Below are positions 1-6,073 of a stretch of 12,040 bases of DNA, piece after piece. Where the stretch lies: contig JBFXAN010000189.1 of the NCBI GenBank assembly GCA_050184225.1, forward strand, positions 1-12,040, in the 5' to 3' direction. Origin of the DNA: JBFXAN01 sp050184225 (GTDB lineage: Bacteria; Chloroflexota; Dehalococcoidia; CAUJGQ01). Within the stretch, counting starts at the first letter, position 1. Each line of letters opens with the position of its first letter. The notes beneath the pieces are model-generated. The model ran no database searches. It was not told the origin of the DNA and saw only the letters and a program-made list of their open reading frames with translations. Position numbers and translations under genes: made by a program.

Positions 1-159
1 TCCCCGGAGGGCAATTCGCATCATCGGAGCGGTGTCGCCGGAGATGTTTCAAACCGGGAATGCTCTGACGATTCCAGTAAAGCAGAAGACGAGCGCGGTC
101 GCCGGGATGCCCGGCGGCGGCGCGACGGCGGCGCGTTCCTCGGACGTGGCGGGGCGGCG

Positions 160-165
160 TACACT
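160..165 (+). promoter_or_regulatory. Possible -10 box upstream of glyA
   Basis: TACACT at 160-165 matches a sigma70 -10 element and would start transcription near 172, about 20 bases before the glyA ATG and its Shine-Dalgarno. No convincing -35 lies 16-18 bases upstream. The remainder of 1-159 is GC-rich and shows nothing else I can support. This is a weak single-motif call. Confidence 0.3.
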
Positions 166-191
166 CAGGCTAAGAAGTGAGGAGCTGCGCG

Positions 192-1448
192 ATGACGACG
201 GTTGCCGAGAGTGTGCTGGCCCGACAAGACCCGGAGATCTTCGACGCGATCCGGCTGGAAGAGGGACGCCAGCGGAACAAGCTGGAAATGATCGCCTCGG
301 AGAACTACACGAGTCCGGCCGTGCTGGAGGCGGTTGGCAGCGTGCTGACGAATAAGTACGCGGAGGGCTATCCGGGGGCGCGGTACTACGGCGGCTGCGA
401 GTACGTCGATATCGTCGAGAACCTGGCGCGAGAGCGAGCGAAGCAGTTGTTCGGCGCAGAACACGCGAACGTGCAGCCGCACGCGGGGGCGCAGGCGAAC
501 ATGGCGGCGTACTACGCCGTGATGGAGATCGGCGACACGGCGATGGGGCTGAACCTGGACCAGGGCGGACACCTGTCGCACGGGCTGAAGGTGAACTTCT
601 CCGGCCGGCACTACACGTTCATCCCGTACGGCGTCGACCGGGAGACGGAGACGCTGGACTTCGACGAGATGCGACGGCTGGCGAAGGAGCACAAGCCGAA
701 GGTGATCGTCACCGGTGCGACGGCGTATCCGCGGACGATCGACTTCGCCAAGTGCCGCGAGATCGCGGACGAGGCGGGGGCGCTCCTGATGGCGGATATG
801 GCGCACGTCGCCGGGTTGGTGGCGGCGGGGGTGCATCCGTCGCCGGTGCCGTACGCGCAGATCGTGACGAGCACGTCGCATAAGACGCTGCGCGGGCCGC
901 GCTCGGCGTTCATTCTCTGCACGGAGGAGTACGCGCGGGCGATCGACCGGGCGGTGTTTCCGGGATTGCAGGGCGGACCGCTGATGCACGCGGTCGCGGG
1001 CAAGGCGGTGGCGTTCAAGGAGGCGATGACGCCGGAGTTTGCGGCGTATCAGCGGCAGGTGGTGGAGAACGCGCAGGTGCTGGCGGAGGCGTTGCAGGCC
1101 GGCGGGTTGCGGCTGGTGTCGGGTGGGACGGACAACCACTTGATCCTGGCGGATGTGGGATCGAAGGGGCTGTCGGGGAAGAAGGCGGAGCGGCTGCTGG
1201 ACGGGGCGAACATCACGGTGAACAAGAACACGATCCCGTTCGACACGCGGTCGCCGACGGTGGGCAGCGGCGTGCGAATCGGCACGCCGGCGCTGACGAC
1301 GCGGGGGTTTGGTCCCGACGAGATGCGGCGGGTGGCGGGCTGGATCCTGCGGGTGCTGGACAACCCGAACGACGAGGCGGAGCACGCGCGGGTGGGGGCG
1401 GAGGTGAAGGAGATGGCGAGCGCGTATCCGGTGCCGGGGGTCGCGTAG
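192..1448 (+). CDS. glyA: Serine hydroxymethyltransferase
   Basis: Cytosolic PLP enzyme that interconverts serine plus tetrahydrofolate with glycine plus 5,10-methylene-tetrahydrofolate, the main source of one-carbon units. The 418-residue product has the usual bacterial length and is conserved throughout. Visible landmarks are the N-terminal NKLEMIASENYTSPAVLEA block, KYAEGYPGARYYGG, the HAGAQAN stretch, DMAHVAGLVAAG, the PLP-lysine motif STSHKTLRGPR (Lys about 231) and VFPGLQGGPLMH. ATG 192 is preferred over the upstream in-frame GTG at 177 because GAGGAG at 179-184 sits 7 bases before it and the protein then starts in normal family register. The gene stands alone, followed by a repeat and then a methyltransferase on the same strand. 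Nothing looks damaged, and codons are strongly G-ending, which I take as the host style. Confidence 0.97.
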   Translation: MTTVAESVLARQDPEIFDAIRLEEGRQRNKLEMIASENYTSPAVLEAVGSVLTNKYAEGYPGARYYGGCEYVDIVENLARERAKQLFGAEHANVQPHAGAQANMAAYYAVMEIGDTAMGLNLDQGGHLSHGLKVNFSGRHYTFIPYGVDRETETLDFDEMRRLAKEHKPKVIVTGATAYPRTIDFAKCREIADEAGALLMADMAHVAGLVAAGVHPSPVPYAQIVTSTSHKTLRGPRSAFILCTEEYARAIDRAVFPGLQGGPLMHAVAGKAVAFKEAMTPEFAAYQRQVVENAQVLAEALQAGGLRLVSGGTDNHLILADVGSKGLSGKKAERLLDGANITVNKNTIPFDTRSPTVGSGVRIGTPALTTRGFGPDEMRRVAGWILRVLDNPNDEAEHARVGAEVKEMASAYPVPGVA

Positions 1449-1462
1449 GGGGCACGGGTTTT

Positions 1463-1526
1463 CACCGCAGAGATGCGGAGGGGCGCAGAGGCTCGTTGAG
1501 GGTACTCGCGAGCAGCCTCTGTGGTG
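1463..1526. repeat. Period-9 repeat with hairpin potential after glyA
   Basis: Three degenerate 9-base units (consensus about CGCAGAGGR) run from 1463 to 1491. CACCGCAGAG (1463-1472) pairs with CTCTGTGGTG (1517-1526) with one G-U pair, and an inner GCTCG/CGAGC stem (1491-1495 with 1509-1513) would fold the loop. A second copy of the 9-base unit lies at 7283-7310. The hairpin follows the glyA stop by 15 bases and could reduce read-through, but no T-run follows it. Its right end supplies the weak ribosome site of the next gene. Confidence 0.6.
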
Positions 1527-1532
1527 TGGAGT

Positions 1533-2339
1533 ATGGCGGAGCAAGAGGGGTTCGCGTGGCAGTCCAGCATCTGGGATCGGATGGCGGAGACGTATCTGCG
1601 CGAGATCGATGCGCAGTTTGCGCCGGTGGTCGAGCAGGTACTGACGTGGGCGGGGCTGCGGCCGGGGGAGCGGGTGCTGGATTTGGGCACCGGTACCGGG
1701 TCGGTGGCAGTCCGCGCGGCGACGCTCGTCGCTTCGGAGGGCGACGTGCTGGGCGTTGACCCGAGCGGCGAGATGATCGCGGTCGCGGAACAGCGGGCGG
1801 CGGCGGCCGGACTCAACAACGTCACGTTTCGTCAGGGGCGCGGTGAGTCGATTCCCGCTGCCGATGGTGCCTTCGACGTGGTGTTGGCATCGCTGAGCCT
1901 GATGTACGCGATTGACCGAAGAGCCGCGGCGCGGGAGATTGCCCGTGTGCTGCGCCCGGGCGGACGCTTGGTCGCGGCGGTGTGGGCGGGACCGGAGGAG
2001 TGCGATATCGTTCGGTTCCAGCAGATCGCCGGCCGGTTCGCGCCACCGCCGCCGGTGGCTGATGTGGGGCCGGGAGCGCTTGGCGACCCGTCGCGCTTTC
2101 TGGCAGTGCTCGCGGAGGCGGGGATCGAAACGGCGGTCGAGCGTGAGACGCTCGGCTTCAAGTTTCCGAACTTCGACCTAGCCTGGGAGGTACTGGCGGG
2201 CGTTACCACCGCGGGACTTCCTCGCGAGCGTCAGGCTGAAGCGAGGGCGGCGGTGATGGAGGCGATGTGGCCAGAGTCGGGGGCGCCGCACGAGTTTCGC
2301 AATGTGACCCAGTTCATCGTCGGGCGGCGGATACACTGA
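1533..2339 (+). CDS. Class I SAM-dependent methyltransferase
   Basis: Predicted small-molecule methyltransferase of the UbiE/type-11 Rossmann class. Substrate cannot be told from sequence. SAM-binding motif I is VLDLGTGTG, the acidic residue after beta-2 is in GVDPSG, motif II/III region is GAFDVVLASLSLMYA, and the post-motif VLRPGGRLVAAVWAG is typical. The N-terminal stretch with WQSSIWDRMAETYLREID resembles the substrate-cap helices of this family. The C-terminal part is variable. The product is 268 residues from ATG 1533. A GTG at 1521 in the same frame lies inside the upstream repeat and is less likely. The only Shine-Dalgarno-like bases (GGAG) end 1 base before ATG, so translation initiation looks weak or the true start may be an internal Met about 15 codons later. 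No partner gene suggests a pathway. Confidence 0.88.
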   Translation: MAEQEGFAWQSSIWDRMAETYLREIDAQFAPVVEQVLTWAGLRPGERVLDLGTGTGSVAVRAATLVASEGDVLGVDPSGEMIAVAEQRAAAAGLNNVTFRQGRGESIPAADGAFDVVLASLSLMYAIDRRAAAREIARVLRPGGRLVAAVWAGPEECDIVRFQQIAGRFAPPPPVADVGPGALGDPSRFLAVLAEAGIETAVERETLGFKFPNFDLAWEVLAGVTTAGLPRERQAEARAAVMEAMWPESGAPHEFRNVTQFIVGRRIH

Positions 2340-2421
2340 CCCGAAGTCGTGCGGCTCCGTCCACTAACCCTGGTTTCAGGCGCCATGTCCAGACGTTCGC
2401 GGCATCGCGTTCGCTTGACGT

Positions 2422-2449
2422 TGGTTCCTGATACCTGTTCCCTGTGACC
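2422..2449. repeat. Degenerate heptamer repeat before the LLM oxidoreductase
   Basis: Four units of a period-7 repeat (NNCCTGN: TTCCTGA, TACCTGT, TCCCTGT, then GACCT) run right up to the start codon at 2451. The repeat has displaced any normal ribosome binding site. It has the same period as the heptamers within mutS (11105-11241) but a different unit. Confidence 0.45.
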
Positions 2450-2450
2450 T

Positions 2451-3365
2451 ATGCTGACGTTTGGCGTGATCCCTGGACATGATCCTTCTGGTGATGTGAT
2501 CGGGACGGCAGAGATGGCGGAGGCGCTGGGGTTTGACTCGGTGTGGGCCGGCGATCATCTGCTGTGGTATGTGCCGAGTCCGGATGCGGCGGTGGTGCTG
2601 GGGGCGCTGGCGGCGCGGACGCAGGGGGTGCGGCTCGGAACGGCGGTGTATCTGGCGGCGCTGCGGGGGGCGGTGGCGGTGGCGAAGATGGGGGCGACGC
2701 TGGACCACATCTCCGGCGGGCGTTTCGTGCTGGGCGTGGGGATCGGTGGGGAGAATCCGGGGGAGTTCGCGGCGGCGGGGGTGCCGTTGGCGCAGCGGTC
2801 CGGCCGGTTGGATGAGACGATCGAGGTCTGCCGGTTGCTGTGGGGGGCGAGCGGGCCGATGAGCTATCGAGGGCGGTACATCACGCTGGAGGATGTGCGG
2901 TTCGATCTGCCGCCGGCGACGCCGGGGGGGCCGCCGATCTGGGTTGGTGGTCGGGCGCCGCGGTCACTGGCGCGGGCAGGGCGGCTGGGCGATGGCTGGC
3001 TGGCGTTTGTGGTTACGCCGGAGCGGTTTGCCGAGGGATGGGCGACGGTGCGGCAGCATGCCGTGGATGCGGGGCGCGATCCGGAGGCGCTGACGCCGGG
3101 AGTGCAGGTGTGGTGCAACCTGGCCGATTCGGACGAGGAGGCGCGTGCGGCGCTGGCGCCGTCGATTGAGGCGATGTATCGGACGCCGTATGAGCGGTTC
3201 GCGCGATATACGATCTGCGGGACGCCGGAGACGTGGCTGGCGCGGGTCGGGGAATTTGCGGCGGCGGGGGTGCGTCACTTCAACCTGATCTTTGCCGGGG
3301 GCGATGTACGGGTGCAGATGGCGCGGTTCGCGACCGAGGTGATGCCGCTGATCGTCACGGATTGA
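2451..3365 (+). CDS. LLM-class F420-dependent oxidoreductase (luciferase-like monooxygenase fold)
   Basis: TIM-barrel flavin/deazaflavin enzyme of the bacterial luciferase superfamily. Members transfer hydride from F420H2 (or use FMNH2 with oxygen). The actual substrate is unknown. The 304-residue product is normal length. Visible landmarks are the first strand FGVIPG, EALGFDSVWAGDHLL, a TQGVRLGTAVY strand, ATLDHISGGRFVLGVGIGG, the mid-barrel PPIWVGGRAPRSLARAGRLGDGW and the C-terminal GTPETWLARVGEFAAAGVRHFNL. ATG 2451 is required to retain the first barrel strand. No Shine-Dalgarno precedes it, as the upstream bases are a heptamer repeat, so leaderless or weak initiation is likely. Codon style matches glyA. 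It is a stand-alone gene. FMN-dependent rather than F420-dependent chemistry is possible. Confidence 0.9.
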   Translation: MLTFGVIPGHDPSGDVIGTAEMAEALGFDSVWAGDHLLWYVPSPDAAVVLGALAARTQGVRLGTAVYLAALRGAVAVAKMGATLDHISGGRFVLGVGIGGENPGEFAAAGVPLAQRSGRLDETIEVCRLLWGASGPMSYRGRYITLEDVRFDLPPATPGGPPIWVGGRAPRSLARAGRLGDGWLAFVVTPERFAEGWATVRQHAVDAGRDPEALTPGVQVWCNLADSDEEARAALAPSIEAMYRTPYERFARYTICGTPETWLARVGEFAAAGVRHFNLIFAGGDVRVQMARFATEVMPLIVTD

Positions 3366-3383
3366 CACATACCGGATGACGCC

Positions 3384-3467
3384 TCAAGGGCGGCTGCGAA
3401 GGCTGCGGAGCGTTACGAGGGCGTCTGGTAGGTTGGTCGTCAACTCGAACTCGCGCAGAATGTCCCA
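3384..3467 (-). pseudogene. C-terminal fragment of the split retropepsin-like aspartic protease
   Basis: Reading the minus strand from the ISL3 end at 3467 gives 27 codons and a TGA stop (3384-3386). The fragment begins WDILREFELTTNLPDALV and ends in RSRP. The pattern W-D-I-L-x-x-F-x-L followed by a short strand resembles the end of bacterial retropepsin-like proteins, where the usual LLGRDIL motif precedes the last strands. The matching N-terminal half lies on the same strand at 5853-6073, on the far side of the 2.4-kb island. I infer that both were one gene. No start or ribosome site exists for this piece. The family assignment rests on motif recognition alone, as the fragment is short. Confidence 0.6.
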
Positions 3468-3527
3468 GGCTCTTCACAAAGCGGGGTGTAGTTGGGGTCT
3501 GAATCCGCCGGGCGCCCGTCAGGGATC
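3468..3527 (-). mobile_element. ISL3-family right-end remnant (inverted)
   Basis: On the minus strand the bases from 3509 to 3474 read GGFRPQLHPAL and a TGA stop, the characteristic C-terminus of actinobacterial ISL3 transposases, followed at once by the terminal GAAGAGCC. The same 11 codons with the same spacing to the terminus occur on the plus strand at 5810-5852. Weaker similarity with a 1-base offset continues to about 3527. The remainder of the transposase is absent on this side. Confidence 0.75.
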
Positions 3528-3595
3528 GGCGCCGGCTCGATGCTGGCGGCAGCGCGGCCGGACCATCCCGGTGCGCGATACCGGCGGGCGTCGGC

Positions 3596-3601
3596 GATAC
3601 T
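3596..3601 (+). promoter_or_regulatory. Possible -10 box for a leaderless AraC transcript
   Basis: GATACT at 3596-3601 is placed so that +1 would fall on the A of the ATG at 3608, an arrangement common for leaderless mRNAs in actinobacteria. No Shine-Dalgarno precedes the ATG, which fits. No clear -35 is seen. Confidence 0.35.
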
Positions 3602-3607
3602 GTGGGC

Positions 3608-4447
3608 ATGGAGTACGTGTCCAGAGTGCCGCGACCGCCGCTGGAAGGGCTGATCGACGACCTCTACTACCTGGAGGGTGCGCCGCCGTACGCCCGGCTG
3701 ACGCTGCCGCCGGCGCCGTCGGCGCTGCTCATCGTCAACCTCGGGGCGCCGTTCCGCATCCGCGCCGGCACCGACATCGAGACGGCCGAGTACGCCGACG
3801 GCTGCGTGGTCACCATGCCCACCCGCGCGTGGGAGTTCGGCTACCCGCTCGGGACCCGGTCCGTCGGCGTGCACTTCAAGCCGTGGGGGCTGGCGCCGTT
3901 CCTGTCGATGCCCGCGGCCGAGCTGTGTGACCGGCCGGTGACGGTAGAGCAGATTTGGGGCCGGCCCGCCATTGCTGAGCTGCGAGACCGGCTGGCCACG
4001 GCGGACGGACCGCACGAGATGCTGACGCTGCTCGAGGAGGAGCTACTGCGACGGCTGTGCGAGACCGCCGGCCTGGGGCTGGTCCGCCATACGAGCAGCG
4101 TCATCGCGGCGACCAGCGGGACGGTGGCGATCGGTAACCTGAGCGTGGCAGCCGGTGTCAGCAGCACGCATCTCGCACAGCGGTTCAAGGAACTCATCGG
4201 CGTCACGCCGAAGCGGCTGGCCCGTAGCTATCGCTTCACCGCCACCGTGTTCTCGATCAACCCCGCCGAACCGATCGACTGGGCCGACCTCGCCGCTGGC
4301 GCAGGCTACTTCGACCAGGCCCACTTCGGCCACGAGTTCCGGGCCTTCACCGGGCTCACGCCGACCCGGTACATCGAAGTCCGGCGGCGGTTCCTGCGCG
4401 AACATCCCGGCCACGTGCTGGACGGCTGGCCGCTGCCCGCCGATTGA
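3608..4447 (+). CDS. AraC-family transcriptional regulator (DUF6597-like N-terminus)
   Basis: DNA-binding regulator of 279 residues. The N-terminal part (about 1-140) resembles the beta-rich sensing domain found in AraC proteins of actinobacteria, with SRVPRPPLEGLIDDLYYLEG at the start and VGVHFKPWGLAPFL in the middle. The C-terminal part holds two helix-turn-helix motifs: the first around residues 177-198 (SVAAGVSSTHLAQRFKELIG), the second around 224-249 (DLAAGAGYFDQAHFGHEFR), closed by the family TGLTPTRY motif. ATG 3608 was chosen over the GTG at 3602 because a -10-like GATACT fits leaderless initiation at that ATG. It lies 66 bases before the reductase gene, its likely target or operon partner. 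C-ending codons mark it as foreign to the surrounding genes. Confidence 0.88.
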   Translation: MEYVSRVPRPPLEGLIDDLYYLEGAPPYARLTLPPAPSALLIVNLGAPFRIRAGTDIETAEYADGCVVTMPTRAWEFGYPLGTRSVGVHFKPWGLAPFLSMPAAELCDRPVTVEQIWGRPAIAELRDRLATADGPHEMLTLLEEELLRRLCETAGLGLVRHTSSVIAATSGTVAIGNLSVAAGVSSTHLAQRFKELIGVTPKRLARSYRFTATVFSINPAEPIDWADLAAGAGYFDQAHFGHEFRAFTGLTPTRYIEVRRRFLREHPGHVLDGWPLPAD

Positions 4448-4481
4448 TTTCTTACAAGAGCGACAGCTCACGACACGCTAA

Positions 4482-4498
4482 TTTGGAGGCACCCCAAA
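4482..4498. promoter_or_regulatory. Small inverted repeat before the reductase gene
   Basis: TTTGG (4482-4486) and CCAAA (4494-4498) form an inverted repeat with a 7-base centre, just upstream of the ribosome site. It could be an operator half-site pair or a minor hairpin in the intergenic mRNA. The arms are short and chance occurrence is possible. Confidence 0.2.
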
Positions 4499-4513
4499 GC
4501 AGAGGAGAGCCCC

Positions 4514-5095
4514 ATGGGCAAGGTAGTCATGTACAGCTCGGTGTCGGTGGACGGCTTCATCGCGGACGAGAATGACCAGCCCGGACCGCTGTTCGACTGG
4601 TTGACCAGCGGTGACGTCCCGTTGGACGAGAGCGGCGAGGTGAAGGTGTCGCAGACGTCCTACGACTACACCCGGCCGTACTGGGACCAGATCGGGGTGA
4701 CGATCGCCGGCCGCCACGTCTTCGACATGACGGACGGCTGGGACGGCAAGCCTCCGGGTGGGGTCGACCACGTGGTCGTCGTGACGCACCGGCCGCAGCC
4801 CGAGGGCTGGGACCCCGAGGCGCCGTTCCACTTCGTCGACGGCGTCGAGGCCGCCGTGGCCAAGGCGCAGGCGCTTGCGGGTGACCGCCTGGTCGAGGTC
4901 GCCGCTGGCGACGTCGGTGGCCAGGTGCTTGCCGCAGGTCTGGTCGATGAGGTGCGCATGGACGTCGTACCGGTCGTGTTCGGGGCCGGCAAGCGCTACT
5001 TCGGGTCGGTCGACGCGCAGCACCTGTTGGAGGATCCGGACGTGGTGATTCAGGGCAACCGGGTGCTTCACCTGCGCTATCGGGTGCGCCGTTGA
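4514..5095 (+). CDS. Dihydrofolate reductase family protein (RibD C-terminal domain)
   Basis: NADPH-dependent reductase fold related to RibD and DHFR, 193 residues. Its true substrate is unknown. It starts with KVVMYSSVSVDGFIADEND, the usual opening of the family, followed by TIAGRHVFDMTDGW (cofactor-side loop) and DVGGQVLAAGLVDEVRMDV with PVVFGAGKRYFG near the C-terminus. These match the stand-alone RibD_C proteins common in Actinobacteria. AGGAG at 4503-4507 lies 6 bases before the ATG, the best ribosome site in the island. The gene follows the AraC regulator and is probably controlled by it, an inference from adjacency. It is not a classical folate-pathway DHFR, and I see no basis for calling it a trimethoprim-resistance gene. 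Confidence 0.92.
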   Translation: MGKVVMYSSVSVDGFIADENDQPGPLFDWLTSGDVPLDESGEVKVSQTSYDYTRPYWDQIGVTIAGRHVFDMTDGWDGKPPGGVDHVVVVTHRPQPEGWDPEAPFHFVDGVEAAVAKAQALAGDRLVEVAAGDVGGQVLAAGLVDEVRMDVVPVVFGAGKRYFGSVDAQHLLEDPDVVIQGNRVLHLRYRVRR

Positions 5096-5189
5096 CCGAT
5101 CTGAGCGGGTACGCGAAGAAGTCGACTGCGGACGGTGACACAAGATCGGGCCTCCGGCTGCGTTTGCGCATCGCTGTCCCGGGATAGGA

Positions 5190-5244
5190 GTCGAGGTCTC
5201 CCGAGGATGGAAGTTCTCACACTGCCCATCTGGAAGACCTCGAC
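5190..5244 (+). repeat. Inverted repeat abutting the transposase start codon
   Basis: GTCGAGGTCT (5190-5199) and AGACCTCGAC (5235-5244) are perfect 10-base arms. GGATGG (5205-5210) can pair with CCATCT (5226-5231) with one G-U pair, extending the fold. The right arm touches the ATG at 5245, so in the transcript the start region would lie at the foot of a hairpin. This may limit transposase translation. Confidence 0.6.
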
Positions 5245-5845
5245 ATGCCTGACGCTACCTTCGCTTGCCCTGACCTGACCACGTTCTGCCGGCTCGACGA
5301 GCTCGGCCTTGTCGTCACCGGCCAGCGCCTCGAACCCGACCGTGCTGTGCTGGCTTGCAGGGTCGTCGAGCCCGACCAGTGGTGCCGACGGTGCGGCTGC
5401 GAAGGAAGTCAGCGTGACTCCGTGGTCCGCCGGTTGGCGCACGAACCGCTCGGTTGGCGGCCAAGTCCGCGGCTGTGGAGGAGCTTCCCGACGTGGTGAC
5501 CGTGATGGATCCCTTCCGCGTCACACGCCTGGCCGGCGGGCACTCGATGAGTGCCGGCGCCGTGGCCGCGACTTGATGGTCAAGCTGATCGACTCGGTCA
5601 CCACCGGTGTCCCGAAGGCACTGGTCGAGATCACCAAGCTCGGCCGCACGCTGAAGAAGCGCGCCGAGGACGCGCTGGCCTACTTCGACCACCCCCGCAC
5701 ATCGAACGGACCCACCGAAGCGATCAACGGCCGACTCGAACACCTCCGCGGCTCCGCACTCGGGTTCCGCAACCTGATCAACCACATCGCCAGATCACTG
5801 CTCGAAACCGGCGGGTTCAGGCCCCGACTACACGCCCGATTATGA
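5245..5845 (+). pseudogene. ISL3-family transposase, deleted and frameshifted
   Basis: Three pieces of one ISL3 transposase appear in three reading frames. Piece 1 (5245 to about 5459) is the N-terminus with a zinc-ribbon-like part (WCRRCGCEG) ending LAHEPLGWR. Piece 2 (about 5457-5530) reads AAVEELPDVVTVMDPFRV then RLAG. Piece 3 (about 5533-5845) reads ALDECRRRGRDLMVKLIDSV and continues through TSNGPTEAINGRLEHLRG to GGFRPRLHARL and stop. A complete protein is about 430 residues. Missing are the segment between GWR and the AAVEEL region, which includes the first catalytic Asp region, and the stretch after DECRRR. The Glu of NGPTEAINGRLE and the Asp of VMDPF remain. Non-functional. Piece 3 is long enough to be mis-annotated as a short intact transposase. 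Confidence 0.88.
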
Positions 5846-5852
5846 AGAGGCC

Positions 5853-6073
5853 GTTTCCTGCGTCCGGCGCCACTCCTCTGGTCGTTCCAGCCTGGCCTGC
5901 TGAATACCGATCCGGTAAACAGCGTCAGTGGGATGGAGTGTGGTCATTGTGCAGCCTGTATCGATCAGGAAATCGACGGGATCCCATTGTTATGAGATCC
6001 CCGGTAGCAGGAGGAAGCAACGTATCCATGGCACTGGCAAGCCAGATGCTGAGTTGAAGAAGCCACGGATCAC
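5853..6073 (-). pseudogene. Retropepsin-like aspartic protease, N-terminal half, interrupted
   Basis: The minus strand from GTG 6073 reads VIRGFFNSASGLPVPWIRCF and onward for 27 codons to an in-frame TAA (5990-5992). The same frame then continues with VDFLIDTGCTMTTLHPTDA, the active-site block of single-domain retropepsins (DTG followed by a T-x-L-H/x-P strand). After about 73 codons it runs into the ISL3 end at 5852. The GTG overlaps the stop of the upstream DUF5678 gene (GTGA), so translation was coupled. The gene is broken twice: an ochre stop before the catalytic Asp, and the island. The 27-codon tail is at 3384-3467. Compared with family members of about 130-150 residues, some 40-60 middle codons including the flap region are missing. 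Base composition is less GC-rich than the neighbours. Confidence 0.75.

Larger units (their letters stand above)
3468..5852. mobile_element. ISL3-bounded island carrying AraC regulator and RibD-like reductase
   Basis: The segment begins with GGCTCTTCACAAAGCGGGG (inverted ISL3 right end) and ends with the direct-orientation counterpart TTATGAAGAGGCC. Both edges are therefore transposase 3' ends facing outward, with an AraC gene, a reductase gene and a decayed ISL3 copy between them. The two passenger genes use C-ending codons (GCC, GTC, GAC), unlike the G-ending style of glyA or the LLM gene. They look like a typical actinobacterial gene pair. The island splits the aspartic protease gene. The 8-base flanks at the two edges do not match, so no target duplication survives. 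Transfer from an actinobacterium by an ISL3 composite is an inference. Confidence 0.7.
5149..5852 (+). mobile_element. Decayed ISL3-family insertion sequence
   Basis: The right terminus is clear: the transposase stop TGA (5843-5845) overlaps the terminal TGAAGAGGCC. The left terminus is a proposal: GGCCTC at 5149-5154 matches the reverse complement of the right end (GGCCTCTTCA), and the leader before the transposase ATG follows. The copy is about 700 bases long, roughly half of a complete element of this group, owing to internal deletions in the transposase. It cannot move by itself. Confidence 0.65.

Noticed and set aside
1..191. Riboswitch or other structured leader before glyA
   Set aside because: No recognisable glycine- or folate-type riboswitch core was seen, only GC-rich sequence and one possible -10 box.
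165..1544. Long minus-strand open frame opposite glyA
   Set aside because: Arginine/histidine-rich translation with no family features, lying exactly opposite a well conserved glyA. A by-product of high GC.
3376..3930. Plus-strand open frame leading into the AraC gene
   Set aside because: It crosses the protease fragment and the ISL3 end, then overlaps the AraC gene in another frame. No family-like sequence.
5309..5845. An intact short transposase or independent gene
   Set aside because: Only its later part is ISL3 in frame. The earlier part is the N-terminal transposase region in the wrong frame, so it is one decayed pseudogene.
3460..5860. 8-base target duplication around the island
   Set aside because: Bases next to the left end (AATGTCCCA) and to the right end (GTTTCCTGC) do not match. 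A deletion at the insertion site is a better fit.
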